Positions 8,774 to 19,726 of a stretch of 20,144 nucleotides of DNA are shown here, in pieces. Origin of the DNA: Thalassiosira profunda (Eukaryota > Bacillariophyta > Thalassiosirophyceae > Thalassiosirales > Thalassiosiraceae); the NCBI GenBank assembly GCA_036939355.1, contig JALLAP010000824.1, positions 1-20,144 on the forward strand. The letters run 5' to 3'. Under the pieces are notes generated by a model, which saw nothing but the letters and a program-made list of their open reading frames with translations, made no database searches and had not been told where the DNA came from. The translations under genes were made by a program, and so were the position numbers. The number at the start of each line of letters is the position of its first letter. Position 1 is the first letter of the stretch.

Positions 8774-9274
8774 CGCGTCCCCCGCCAATTGCAGGAGCCG
8801 CGCGCGGTCGTCCGAGGAAAGGGCCACCGAGGACAGCAGGGCACGTTTTGTCGGATGGCTTGTGCGTGTCTGAAAATGCGCAGGGTGGAATGGCCACTGC
8901 CACCGCACTCATCGCCGCTGTCGGGCGGCCGGGGCGTCGCCATGAATGATGCACTGCCACTCGGTGGGGAGGACTAGATTGCTGACGGACGAGATTTGGG
9001 TGGAGGTGGTAGTAGGGGCATGCACTAGATTAAAAAAGCGAGTCGTTCTACCTAGGGGAAGAAATGGGAGACACTAGAATATAAGTTAATCATATTATCC
9101 CTCAGGAGAATAAATAGTCCGAACGTAGACGGGGTAAAGCTAGACACTCACCCCCCCCCCAAACTGAACGTTGCACAAAGGAGACGGAGACGGCGGCGCG
9201 GCGGTCAAGAGCCGGGGCAGCGCAACCCTTGACGAGCAGGCCCTCGCCCTTCATTGCCAAATATCTCTTATAAA
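8774..9274. promoter_or_regulatory. Divergent intergenic region
   Basis: This interval separates the minus-strand methyltransferase from the plus-strand coiled-coil gene and should hold both promoters, although the methyltransferase frame may reach 8908. It contains an A/T-richer patch (about 9025-9115) and a run of ten C at 9151-9160. ACTAGA recurs at about 8974, 9024 and 9073. No motif is clear enough to name as a promoter. Confidence 0.4.
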
Positions 9275-10204
9275 ATGGCGCCTTCGCAGGTGTCGAAGGC
9301 CGACCTCGAGGCGACCAAAAAGCAAAAGAGGCACCACGTGAACCACCCGCCCAACCCCAACATTCCAGGGCGCGCGGCCAATTTGGAGCAGCTGGAACGG
9401 AGCGCGACGCGGATAAGGGAGGAAATTTACCAGCTCCGGGGCGAACTGCGCAGCAAGAATGCGGATCTGCGACGCCTTGAGGCGCGAATCGAGGCGACAA
9501 AACACGTCGGTGGAGGGGATGCCACCCCCGAAGCTGACGGGGCATCAAATATGGAGGATGGGGATGGCCCCTCCTTGTCTTCGTCCGAGCCTGTGCCTGC
9601 GGGGTATTGGCGTCCCGTCCCGACGACGCACCACCATTCAGCCTCGGTCCAGTCGGTCACATCCGTGGAGCGGAATCGATCCGCAGCCACGGTTCAAGCG
9701 GAAACAACAGTGGGGCGGAAGCGATCCTCAGCCACGGTTCAAGCGGCCAAAGCAGCACAATCAGCCACCGAGCTGCGGAGACAGGAAATGATTCCTCGGG
9801 AACTCTCGGGGAGCGAGCAAGTTATGGTATCGAGCACCGTCGCCGAGCTTGTGAAGGACCCGAATATTCTGCTAGATGGATCGACCCTCACCACCTCCCT
9901 TTTGGCGCACATCATGCGGAAGAACCGCTGCCCCTGCATCAATATGTACGACGTGTATCTCCAGCACGTCATTTGCGAAAGAGCGGCCAAAGCGAGGAAG
10001 CTTGCCCGGCTGACGGTCCTCATCCACAAAGCGTCGGAGACACTGATCGGCAAGAGTGCGAAGGACAATCTCAACAGCAGCCTTTCGAGTGCCATGCGGG
10101 ACAGTGGGTTTACGAAGGAAGAAACGGCCAGCGAGCATTTGAGAAAGAGCGTCCTCGACATAGCCAAGAAGAAGAGGAGCAAGGGAGCAGAGGTTCATTG
10201 CTAG
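9275..10204 (+). CDS. Unrecognised coiled-coil protein, 309 residues
   Basis: I do not recognise this protein. The start at ATG 9275 (AAAATGGCG context) was chosen because the seven codons above it have no ATG. There is no sign of an intron. The N-terminus is basic (KKQKRHH). Residues about 35-75 form a strongly heptad-like coiled coil (LEQLERSATRIREEIYQLRG). A Ser/Thr/Ala-rich linker follows, with a 15-residue tandem duplication around ATVQA. From about residue 185 a folded, mostly helical domain is likely, including HIMRKNRCPCINMYDVYLQH, then a Lys-rich tail (KKKRSKG) that could be nuclear-localising. The stop is TAG. The gene lies head-to-head with the methyltransferase and upstream of the SET gene on the same strand. 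A nuclear or scaffold role is only a guess. Confidence 0.7.
   Translation: MAPSQVSKADLEATKKQKRHHVNHPPNPNIPGRAANLEQLERSATRIREEIYQLRGELRSKNADLRRLEARIEATKHVGGGDATPEADGASNMEDGDGPSLSSSEPVPAGYWRPVPTTHHHSASVQSVTSVERNRSAATVQAETTVGRKRSSATVQAAKAAQSATELRRQEMIPRELSGSEQVMVSSTVAELVKDPNILLDGSTLTTSLLAHIMRKNRCPCINMYDVYLQHVICERAAKARKLARLTVLIHKASETLIGKSAKDNLNSSLSSAMRDSGFTKEETASEHLRKSVLDIAKKKRSKGAEVHC
9665..9754 (+). repeat. In-frame 45-bp tandem duplication within the coiled-coil gene
   Basis: Positions 9665-9709 and 9710-9754 are near-identical 45-nt units sharing CAGCCACGGTTCAAGCGG. They encode two 15-residue copies (RNRSAATVQA and RKRSSATVQA) without breaking the frame. Confidence 0.8.
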
Positions 10205-10639
10205 AGAGGGAGCGAGCTCTTGTGGGGGGATGGCCTCTGCTATCGCCATCACCAATGGATTGAAACAACACAGTAAAAGAGAAACATTACAAGTGGGTCT
10301 GTTCTGTGGAGGGTTAACCACTGGAGCGCTCTGCAGCCGACACGGGGGAATGCAGAACTTGTGCAGCGCGGACGCGGCTGTGAAAACGGTGCCGCAACCA
10401 GGTGTGTGCATCGTAATATCGAGCGAACGGAGGGAGCCAGGTAGGCAACTTTTAACTTCGAACTGTTTCAAAATTTCTAGCATTTTTCATCGCGCGACTT
10501 GCGCGCGCGCACGCCAGCGCCCTCTCAAACCCAACGCAACTCTCTCAAAACGCAAGGAGCCGAGGTGTCGTCGTCAACCTCTCCCTCCTCGACGCCCCCG
10601 GCCTCCCTCGGGCGGCCCGATGCCCCATCCTCGGCAAGA
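10205..10639. other. Intergenic region before the SET gene
   Basis: It lies between the coiled-coil gene's stop and the chosen ATG of the SET-domain gene. The SET reading frame is open from 10499, but the codons there lack an ATG, so 10499-10639 is probably 5' leader. GGGTTAACC at 10312-10320 is a near telomere-like palindrome. I see no gene. Confidence 0.45.
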
Positions 10640-13600
10640 ATGACGGTGGTCGAAGCGCAGGACGTTGGCGGCGGCGGCGTCGGTCGGTCGAGCGCGGCCC
10701 CCTCCACCATCATCAGCAGTCGCGGGCGCAAGCGGAAGGCGCCTTCCCCTCCCACGGCCCCGCCCCCATTCCCCCCCGCCCCCCGCGAGACCAATGCGCA
10801 GGAGAGGAGCTGCGGCTTGCTCCGGCGGCTCGCGTCGGCGTGGGGCGGCATTGGCCGGAGGGCGAAGGCGCCGCGCCTTTTGGAGGAGGGGGCGCCCGCC
10901 GGCGTCAGTCGCAATGTTGGTCAGGGAGCAGCAGTGCCATCACCACCACCAACAATAGGGCAAGCCGCCGCCCCTGCCGCCGCCGCACGATCGCCCCGTC
11001 CCAAGAGGAGGCGCGCGAAGCGGAGCCGTTGGCCATTGGGGCCGCGCCACGACGCCACCAACAATCGCGCCTCCGCGTCCGCTCCCCAACCCAAATCCAA
11101 ATCCACACCCAATCCATCCCCTCGACCACCCCGCCCCGCCTCCACCGCCGGACGGGAGAGCGCCCCCCTCGTCGCCCTGTCCGGTCGCTCCGTCGCCGCC
11201 GTCCGAAAAGCCCACGCCAAATCCGACGCCGCTTTAGCTCACTTGCGTCAACAGCGCGTGGAGGAGGAGCGGCGCCGTCGGGAAAACGAAGAACGACAAC
11301 GGCAGCTCGCAGAGGCGGCGGCCGAGGAGCGGTTGGTGGCGCAGCTGGAGCGGCGGCACCGCCGCCGCCAGGCGCGGTGGCGGGCGAACCGCCTAATATA
11401 CGAGGGAGTGTGCGCTTTGCGGATCCAATGCCGTTGGCGGGGATTTGCCGTCCGGAGGCGCCTTGCGGGGGAAGGCGGGGAGAGAGGCCATGATGGGTGG
11501 GAGGCGAGGGATTTGCGGCTGGATGCCTCGGATTGGGAGCGGGATGGTGCGGCGACGAATCGCGATGTCGATGAGGAGCCTGGGGAATTGGAAGGGGCGG
11601 GGGAGGACGAGCGGGCATCGCCGGACGCGGGGGAGGGTGTGGGGGAGATGGATCTCCCCGACGGGGACATCCATCCCGAGCAGGGGGAGGGCGGCGAGGA
11701 CGAGCGGCAGGCAGTGGTTGGTGACGGCGAAGGTGCGGTGGAGCAATTCGTCGATGAATCCGTGGAAGCGACGTCTGCCAATGCTGGTGTGCACGCTGCT
11801 GACGATGTCGAGCTTCGACCGGAGGGGGAGCAATGCATCGGGGACGAAAGTGCGACGGAGCAATGCGTCGACAGTTCTGGGGAGCTGCCGTCACCTGCAC
11901 TCCACAGCAGCAAAAGTGAAGGAGGGGCAGAGAGCGATGACGTGGCGCCAACTGCCGTAGGTCGACACCCCCCCGAATCCAATCCAACGGATTCCTATGT
12001 GGAACAAGCAGGGAATGACGAGGCACGGGCAGCTGCAGAACATCGCGCTCGCAGAGACGAGACTCTGGCTGAAAACGTGCAGATGTTGGAGGATGCGAGC
12101 AAGGGGAAAGATGACGAGCGCCGGGGAATCGTCGACGACAGGGAACCGGAGCAGTGCGCCGTCCCATCTGTGGGCGAGACATCCGAGGAGGATCTGGTTG
12201 GGGCCAGGAACGCCACAATGAGGCAAGCGTCGATCGATTTTGCCGCGCTTGGAATTGGGGAGGGAGCGGTGCCCAACATCGCCGAGCGGGTGAAAGGCCG
12301 CAGCCGGGACTCAGTTTATTTCACTCGCGGCACCGCTTCGCCTGTGCCCATGCAGCCCGTCGAACGCAATGGACGGGAATCGGCACGGCCGAGCAAGCTC
12401 ACTCCCCCGAGGCTCCCGCCTCCCAAATCGACGACGGTGGATCGAATACAACGGCAAACCTTTGCCTCGCCTCACTCTACAAAGGGCGCGGTTGCTTGGT
12501 CGCCCCCCAACAACAATTGCGCCGGTTGCTCGAGGCTGCGATGGGACCTTTTGGCGTGCGAGCTTTGCTCGAACGGCTTCTGCTTCTCTTGCCTGAGGCT
12601 AGAGGGTGGGAGCATCACCGAGCTACTGTGCAAAGCGTGCGCGGGTGGACGCGAAGAGAATAAGGAAGTTCTAGAGATGGAGCGCGTGGGTCATTTGTGC
12701 TCGACATCAATCGACGCCGCGACGTCATTTCCCACGCAACTGCTGACGGTCATGTGCGGCGATACAGGTGAGTCCGTAACATCGTGATTTGACGTCCCTC
12801 CAGCTTGCCCCAATTGACGCGCTTGATTTCCCATTTCAGAGTCACTCTACGACTTTCGTGTTGAGATCAAGCTTTCTGGCATTCCGGGCGCTGGCCACGG
12901 GGCGTTCTTAACCTACCTTGGCAAGCGAGTGCTGAAGCCCGAGGCTGCTGCTCGATCGGCGCGGCTGTGGAATCAACACGAGGTGGACTTGGGTGCCATC
13001 GATCTCGTGCACCATCCTCTGGAAGTGGAGAAGCCGGATGGTGGCATAATTTGCGTCAAAGTGACGAGTTGTGGCGAAGCACTGCCTTCCCTATTCATTG
13101 CGAGGAAGTGCAAAGTGAGCAGAGAGGTGGAACGGCTTAGAGCCGAAGCGTGCACAAAAGGAATTGGACTGCTGGGCATCCACAAAGAGTCTGACTACAT
13201 GCCTTCCGACAACGATGAGCTGTTCTGGAACTACCCCGAATCTCTGTTCGAGCTCGGGCGATACGGGCCGCACCTACCTGAAGACAGAAAGCCGCTATTG
13301 CATTTCGACTTCAAGAATTTCGTGTACAACTGCGAGCCGTCGGAGTGGTCGTACGAAATTCCTGAGGAGATCAATGGCTGCCGGCAGATGATCGACATTA
13401 CGAACGAGTTGGGGGTTGTCCACACAGCTGCGTCCCAACACCCTTCCCTCTATGTGAACGAGGTCGGCCACAACCCAAACCTCCGGGCCAATGTCTTCAT
13501 ACGCTGCAAGAATGACCGCTCCGTCAATTACTACGTTGGCATTGACCGCGAGAACGCAATCAAGAAGGGCGAAACAGTCGAGTGAGTGCGGAATGTATCT

Positions 13601-14353
13601 ACTGTCTTGCAACATCAAATGTCTCTCACAAAAAATTCCCAAACGTGTCAGGTTGTTCGCCGACTACGGAGAGCATTACGAGCCGGTGCGAGAGCGAAAG
13701 GGCTACGGCCTGTCCTCTTTAAGCGATGACCACGACGGAGCGAGGTTGCAACGCAACTTTCGAGAGCGGGAAGCGATCGAGAGTAAGAGATGCTTCGTTT
13801 CTTAATGGTGATCATCTGCTGTTGCTCACTATCTCTTCTCTCTGCAGGCGACATCTCATCGCTGGAGATTGCGGAAACGCATCGCTTGGTCGAGTTCTTG
13901 ACCAAACATGTGCTCGAGCCGGTATTGGAGAGGGCTACTGGTCGTCGGCGTTTGATTGCTCGTCGCCGACTGCACTGGATTGGCAAAAGGCTCGAAGTGC
14001 GGCTGCGAGACTGCTCTGCGGATCCCGAAGTGGTTGCGAGAACGAGCAACCTGCTTCGGTTGTGGCGCATCGACGATCTCCAGCAAATTTATCGTGAGCC
14101 GATGCTGATCGACGAACTTCACCAAATCTACTGCACCGAACTGACGGAAGAATTGCTTTACGGGGCACGGCACCAGCTACTCGACGCGGACTTCACCGAT
14201 GAGGCATTTTGGAGCGGGCTGGCCGAGTATCGTTGGGACGAATTGGACTCGTTCGAGCGATCCGGAGTCCATCGGGGGCGGCTCCAGGCGAATGTACTGA
14301 AGGCGGCACAATCGTACGCGGCAATGGTGCAGGGATGGGATTGTGCTTCTTAA
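10640..14353 (+). CDS. SET-domain protein with IQ motif and C8 zinc finger, four exons
   Basis: Exons are 10640-12767, 12840-13581, 13652-13782 and 13848-14353. Introns of 72, 70 and 65 nt (GTGAGT, GTGAGT, GTAAGA donors) all join in phase, giving 1168 residues. The N-terminus is basic and Pro-rich. An IQ motif (ALRIQCRWRGFAVRRRL, about 256-275) suggests calmodulin binding. A long acidic, low-complexity stretch follows. Eight cysteines (627-667, CX2CX9CX2CX4CX2CX12CX2C) suggest a cross-braced two-zinc finger, PHD- or FYVE-like in spacing. A SET fold then begins with VEIKLSGIPGAGHGAF (717-732). It keeps a YVNEVGHNPN segment (about 914-923) where NHSCxPN is usual and ends with ELFADYGEHY (957-966) across intron 2. 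SET proteins are usually lysine methyltransferases; the non-standard NH motif leaves activity open. The C-terminal 200 residues are helical and unassigned. Start: first in-frame ATG. Confidence 0.85.
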
Positions 14354-14843
14354 AACAGCGGCATCAGTGGAGCAGCGCTCGATTGGATCGGCGTTGCTTC
14401 GGTTGTTCATACATTCGATAAAAGCAGTATGTAGGATGTCCCACAAGTGTGTCCTTCTGCACTTTCCTGCTCTCCTCGCCCTCGCCGCGCAAGCATTGGA
14501 GGCGTGCGGGGCCTCTCGGATACTACCTACCATACGTCACTGCTTCTTTTTCTTGTACTGTTCTCCAACGACATGCTACCAAGTGGATGGGATACCGATC
14601 CCGCGCGTCGGTGGCGTCGAGACTCCGGGATAAAGGCCTCGACGAGCCGAGCAATCGTTGGAGGGGTGAGTTCTGCCGAATGGAGAGTTGCTTCTTCAAA
14701 AGGAGGAGATCTTACTTCCCTATCCAGGAAACATCTAGGTACGTATTTCGGTTACCTACGTCAGCGCCTCGTCAGCCAGCCGCCCAAACAAAACACACAC
14801 ACCAACAACCATACCATAGGTAGATAATCACAACTCTGCAACG
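14354..14843. other. Intergenic region with a candidate UTR intron
   Basis: It lies between the SET stop and the DUF4336 start on the same strand. A good GT-AG intron candidate is at 14666-14727 (62 nt, GTGAGT donor, pyrimidine-rich acceptor). It could be a 5'-leader intron of the next gene or part of a tiny gene, but no flanking frame is convincing. TACCTAC occurs at about 14526 and 14755, and TACGTA nearby. No gene is called. Confidence 0.4.
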
Positions 14844-16743
14844 ATGAAGCGGAAGCTGCTCCTGCCGTGCGCCGCCGTCGGTCTGCTCCTCGGCCCCGCA
14901 GCGGCGTTCTCTTCGGCACCGCTGGCCGGCGTCGGGCGGCCGCGAGCCGCTGCTTTGCCATCGGCGCTGCAAGCGGTGCGCGACGACGACGACAGAGGAG
15001 GAACAACAGCTGCCCCCACGCGGCGAGCGGCCCTCCGCCAATTACTCGCTGGCGGCGCGGTGGCGTCCAATGTCCTCCCTTTGCTCCCCTCCGCCGCCTC
15101 GGCCGCGGTCGACGCCAGCGTTGTGCCCGCTCCTCCCAGCCTCCGAGCGACGACGTGGCCACTAGGGAAGGTCGCCTTCTCGCTGCTCCCGCTGGCGGGC
15201 ACCTACACGCGGCGAGCAACCGTGATGGAGACGCTGGTGGACGATGGGACGAATGGAATATGGACGATGGATCAAATACAGGGCGTGGTCAACGTCAACG
15301 TTCCTGTGCGGATGGTCGTGGTCAAGGTGCGTGCTGAAATAGTTGCAACGAATGAGAGAGGGGAGAATCGAAGCATGCATCGAATGGAGAAAGCGCAAGA
15401 ATTGATATGCTGTCGGTCTATGATTGCATCTCCTGCAATTGCTGTTGCGGAGACGAGACAGTTGAGAGCCTTTATTTCGTTTGGTGCATGTGAAGCTCAT
15501 GAATCTACTTCTGTGACACATCTTGTGTCTTATTTTGCTCTCTGCGATGTGCCAGCTATCGGCAGCGGCGGGGGGAGGCCTCTGGGTCCACAATCCATTG
15601 GCTCCGACGCCACAATTGATATCATACGTCCGGCAACTGGAGGCCATCCACGGCCCCGTGCGGCATATCGTCCTGGGAACTGTGGCGTTGGAACACAAGG
15701 CGACGCTGGGTCCCTTCTCGCAGTACTTTCCGAAGGCGACCGTGTGGGTGCATCCCGGACAGTGGAGCTTTCCCGTGCAGTTGCCCATCCAATATCTGGG
15801 AGTGGTCCAGCGCGACGAGAAGTTACGGACGTTGCCCTCATCACAATACCTGCATGGAGAGAGAACGCTGGAAGAGGAGCTGCAATCACTATCGGGGAGG
15901 AACGATCGATACTGGGCGAAGAAGGGGCCAGTGCCGGAGTGGACGGCCGACTTTGACTACGAAATGTTGGGACCGCTGAGATTCCAATCGGTGGGCGCAT
16001 ATGGCGAGTCGGCTTTCTTCCACGGGCCAACGAAGTCGTTGATCGTGACCGACTCTGTTTGCAGCGTCACGAAGGACCCGCCCAAGGTCATACAAGAGGA
16101 TCCCAGGGCTCTGCTTTTCCACGCACGCAATTCGATCGACGAAGTCGTAGAGGACAACGAGGCCACGCGACAACGGGGATGGCGACGCATGGTACAATTC
16201 GGTTTGGTGTTCTTCCCCTCACAAATCGACGTGGTGCCCTTCGGCGAGGCGATCGCCGAGGCGGGCAAAATCGACCCCTCGATGAGATCCCTTGGCGAGG
16301 GAGCGGTCCCGGGAGCCTTGTACCCGTGGACGTGGAGCAACGGCAGCAAGGCCGACGAGGCCAACTTCGACGCCATATCGAAAAACGGCAAGCTGTTCTG
16401 CCCGCCAATCCTCACAAAGCTGATCCTCGATCGCGAACCGCAAAAGACTTTGGAGTGGGCGGACCGCGTGGCAGAACGGTTCGATTTCACTCACGTCATT
16501 CCGGGGCACTTGAACAATTACCACAAGGCAAACAAGAAGGAGTTTTTGGAGGCGTTCGATCCGCTGCGGAGCAATCCCAAGGGCGGAAAGGTCTATCCAC
16601 AAAGAGCGCTACCGGAAGATCTCGCGCTGCTTCAGGAGGCATCGGATCTTCTGACGAAGTTTGGCGTTGTGGGAGAGAGCCAGGTGTGCGATCTTGAGCC
16701 AGCGCGGACCGTTGGCCGCTTCGCAGCGATAGCCAACAAGTAA
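14844..16743 (+). CDS. DUF4336 protein with plastid and thylakoid-lumen targeting
   Basis: Two exons, 14844-15326 and 15556-16743, join across a 229-nt in-phase intron to give 556 residues. The N-terminus is a hydrophobic ER signal ending GPAAAF: Phe22 after a likely cleavage site is the ASAFAP-type mark of import into a complex red plastid. An Arg/Ala/Ser-rich transit region follows. Then comes a second signal with twin arginines (R60-R61, TRRAALRQLLAGGAV) and an ASA cleavage site near 85-87, typical of Tat import into the thylakoid lumen. The mature part matches DUF4336, a family related to metallo-beta-lactamase folds: GGGLWVHNPLAPTPQLISYV, LEHKATLGPFSQYFP, VWVHPGQW, LIVTDSV and HVIPGHLNNYHKANK. 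The His residues could bind metal; the reaction is not known to me. Exon 1 carries the leader and the first strands of the domain. It converges on the next gene. Confidence 0.88.
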
Positions 16744-16784
16744 AATGAATATGGGCGCGTTGATTTTGGAATGCTTAGCTTAGA

Positions 16785-19726
16785 CTACGGAACAAAGGTT
16801 GGAGGCGGCACCCATGCCGTGGCATCGCCATTTGAACCCGGAGGAGGCTCGAAAATGGCCGTTGTTTGCGACTCGACCCGGCCAGAAGTGACGTAGTAGA
16901 TCAATGAATATCGATTGCCTTCATAGGGCGTGACCCTGAGCAACGATCAGAGGGAAGAACTGAGGGCCAATATGCAGGAGAAGCTGAGATTTGGACGACC
17001 AGCTTACGTACCAGTGCGGAAACCGACCATCAACCTTGCCGAGTCGGCCTCGGGTGTCCACCTCTGCAACAAGAAACGGAGAGCACTCGACAGCGATTGC
17101 TCCTCCACCAGTGAAGTCTCCGCTGAATGGCGAGGGTGAGATTGAAGTCGAATCAGCAAAGACAAGTCTGTATCTCCACTGACACACCAACTCACAGGGA
17201 CAGCCCATAGAAGGGCCCCACGTTCAAGGTATCGATGTGCGGACTCCCCACGAAGTTCTTGGTCACCGCCAGCGCCGTGAATCGCTCGGCAAAGGCCGCA
17301 TCCACTTCCTTCAACGTCTCGACAGCCAAATCAAAGATGGATCGATACTTTGCCAGCTTGGCCGATTCTAATTTGGTACGGGCGCTGTCCGGTTTGCCGC
17401 TGCCGGGCTTTTGCAATATCATGTAATACTCGGCGCGTATCTTTGGTCGCTCGCGCGTCGTTCTTGGCCAATCGATTGCTTCAAACTCCCGGAGGAGGGC
17501 CGCTTGTCGTTGTGGCGAAATAGAAATGCCCTTCTCTCTCCGTATCTCCCGCTGCCCGTGATCGGCGTAGCACTGCAACAGGGTTTGCAAGATGTGTCCT
17601 CGGTCGAAGGCCTGTTCCGTATCTCTGTCCAACTTCACGCCGAACGACCGCTCGAGGCGTTTGGATAGCTGCGGAGTCGAAAGCGGTTCAAGCTGCGATT
17701 GCAATAGGGTGGCGTCTCTATCACACGCCGACTGCTTCGCTTCCGTGCCGTCCTTCGGTTGTGTGATGGTGACGCGAATCTCCAATTGTGGATTGTGGGG
17801 CAGCAACGCCTCCTCGAGTGTCGTGAGAGCCAATTGCTTCAGCTTATTGTTCCATCGCAGGTCGAGGACCTTCAGCCGCTTCAACGACGCCAGCTCCTCC
17901 AAGGGCAGTTGTCTCAGCCGCATGTGATTGGACAGGGCATTCAACGTCTCCAGATTCGTCAGCTGCTTGATCGCTTGCGGGATGCCTTGCAGGGCGTTTC
18001 GAGAGACGTCGAGATGGACGAGGCTGTTCATTTCGAAGATCTGTTCCGGGATGCTTTTCAGCGCATTGCGGCTGAGGTCGACCCGATGCAAGTTCAGTGG
18101 TAGCTTGATGGATTGGAAGTCCACTTCGTTGAGAGATCGGTCAGTGAGTACCAGATCGACAACCGAAGAGAGATCGCTTGGCCCTACCTTCTCCTCTTCA
18201 CTCTCTTCCAAAAAGAACCTCTGCCGCGCACGCTCAATCTGTTCGATGAACCAACCGTCTTCCATCAGCGGTCGTATCGTCGGGACGCGGATCAAGTGTT
18301 TCCCATGCATCTGCAGCGCCTCCTCTCCGCGCAGCGATTCATACGACGTACCACTGCGAGGGATGCGGATGCCTCCCGCTCCATCGTAGGGGTCGTTGTG
18401 GATATTGTCATCGAGCAAAATGTGGTGGTGATCGTGGCGATGGCCGGCCCCTCCGGTGCTGTCGGTCCGCGCCCACACCGGCTTGCCCGCGTGGGGTGCG
18501 TGGTTGTTGTCTGCCCAAAACTGGTAATTGTCTTGTATGCCAACAATACTGCGGGATTGGAGGTAGTTCAGCACCTCGTCGTCCCCCGAGTGGTCGGCCG
18601 CTCCTTCGATCTCACGATTGGCGGGGTGCAATTCGTACACCAGCTCCCCGTCGTCCTTGTACGACCACGCCGCGCGCCACAAATTTTTCTCCTCCAAGAT
18701 CAACTGCTCGTTGTAATAATCCGGATACGAGGGATGGTTTCCCCTTGCAAACTCCGAGATGCATCTCGCCACGCGTGGCAGGTCCGTCCCGAACGTTCGC
18801 AGAACGATTGTCACTTTGTTGGGCAGCGGCAGGGCAGAGTCGATGGGGTATGCATCCATCGACTTTCGCTCATTGCCGAGCACCGGCGACGGCGGCCCCT
18901 GAGAGGGAAAGTAATGCTGCAGGGCAGAGAAGAAGGCCGGCACGAAGTTGGCGAAGATGTCCTCTTCCCCCCTATCGGTTCTACTGCCCCCTTCTCGTCT
19001 TTTGTCCAATCCCAGCTTCGAGCTCAATTTCTCGAACAAGGGTCGGTACACCCGACCGTGCTCCCCCAAAGTAAATTGCTTGGCCTGCTTCTTGTACGCC
19101 GTGCGATAATACGGGCATGTTTGCTCCGGCCACGTCCATCCTGTGTACAGCGGAGGTGGCGAGCCGTTGTCCTGATTGCTTTGCAATGGCATTCCGTTCC
19201 ACCAGCGCGTGGGTTGCAAATTGTGCGTGCTCGATCCGTCAATGTTGCCCGAGGACGGGGTCCGTTTCAGAGCGGGCGGCCCATCTGTCCCTGCACCACT
19301 GCTCGTTGCAGCAGCATCCTCCACTTCCTTATTTGCATCATTATTGACCTCTCTATTGCAATATCCCCCATTGCAATCACGTCCCCCATCGTTCGTGGAG
19401 ACGAAGGCGCTCTTGGCAATGATCTTGTTCAGGCATTCCTCCACCGAGTCTCCCCCGGCCGGGTCTCCAATTAGAATCGTCTCGTTTACATCAAAGTGAA
19501 GAAAGAGGTGGGGCAGCCGATCCTTGTTCGCAGTGGGCCGTATTTGGCTTTGGGCACGATTTTGACGACCGTCGTTGCTGCGCGAATGATGGCCATTGCG
19601 AGGCGTTTGCATGACGTCGCCGCGGCGCGAGAGGTGACAGTCCACCTCCTCCAAAGTAGAATACAACTTGGGCAAAGACGGGCCGTCGCCACCGCCATCG
19701 CCCGGATCAACAATATTAACGCTCAT
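16785..19726 (-). CDS. HAD-like / leucine-rich repeat / 2OG-Fe(II) oxygenase-like fusion, three exons
   Basis: Exons are 19726-17196, 17122-17012 and 16935-16785. The introns (73 nt, GTGAGT; 76 nt, GTACGT) both join at phase 2, giving 930 residues ending in TAG. Residues about 73-88 hold FLHFDVNETILIGD, a HAD-type motif I with DxNxT. VTIVLRTFGTDLPRVARC and HHILLDDNIHNDPYDG resemble later HAD motifs, so an HAD-like phosphatase fold is likely. About 525-650 are leucine-rich repeats (LPLNLHRVDLSRNALKSIPE). The C-terminus carries SPHIDTLNVG (H830, D832), FPHWVTPYEG (H880) and R889, an HxD...H...R pattern of 2-oxoglutarate/Fe(II) oxygenases. Its distal half is only visible after splicing. The first ATG (19726) was chosen; the frame is open to 19891 without an ATG. 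The substrate is unknown. The stop is 41 bp from that of the convergent DUF4336 gene. Confidence 0.85.

Noticed and set aside
7835..8912. Mini-introns of 34, 22 and 26 nt in the methyltransferase gene
   Set aside because: GT-AG pairs of suitable length exist, but other introns here are at least 62 nt, and the 22-nt one would remove the basic linker before the knuckle. Indels are simpler.
9151..9160. Run of ten C as a regulatory signal
   Set aside because: Homopolymers of this size are common in GC-rich intergenic DNA and can be sequencing artefacts.
10905..12218. Minus-strand open frame of 437 codons opposite the SET gene's first exon
   Set aside because: Pro/Arg-rich antisense translation of a low-complexity GC-rich exon; no motif.
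13790..13847. Apparent secretory signal peptide starting MLRFLMVIICCCSL
   Set aside because: This hydrophobic stretch is a translation of intron 3 of the SET gene; the downstream frame joins in phase to exon 3.
18113..19474. Plus-strand open frame of 453 codons opposite the HAD/LRR gene
   Set aside because: Antisense to recognisable HAD and LRR motifs and itself without domains.
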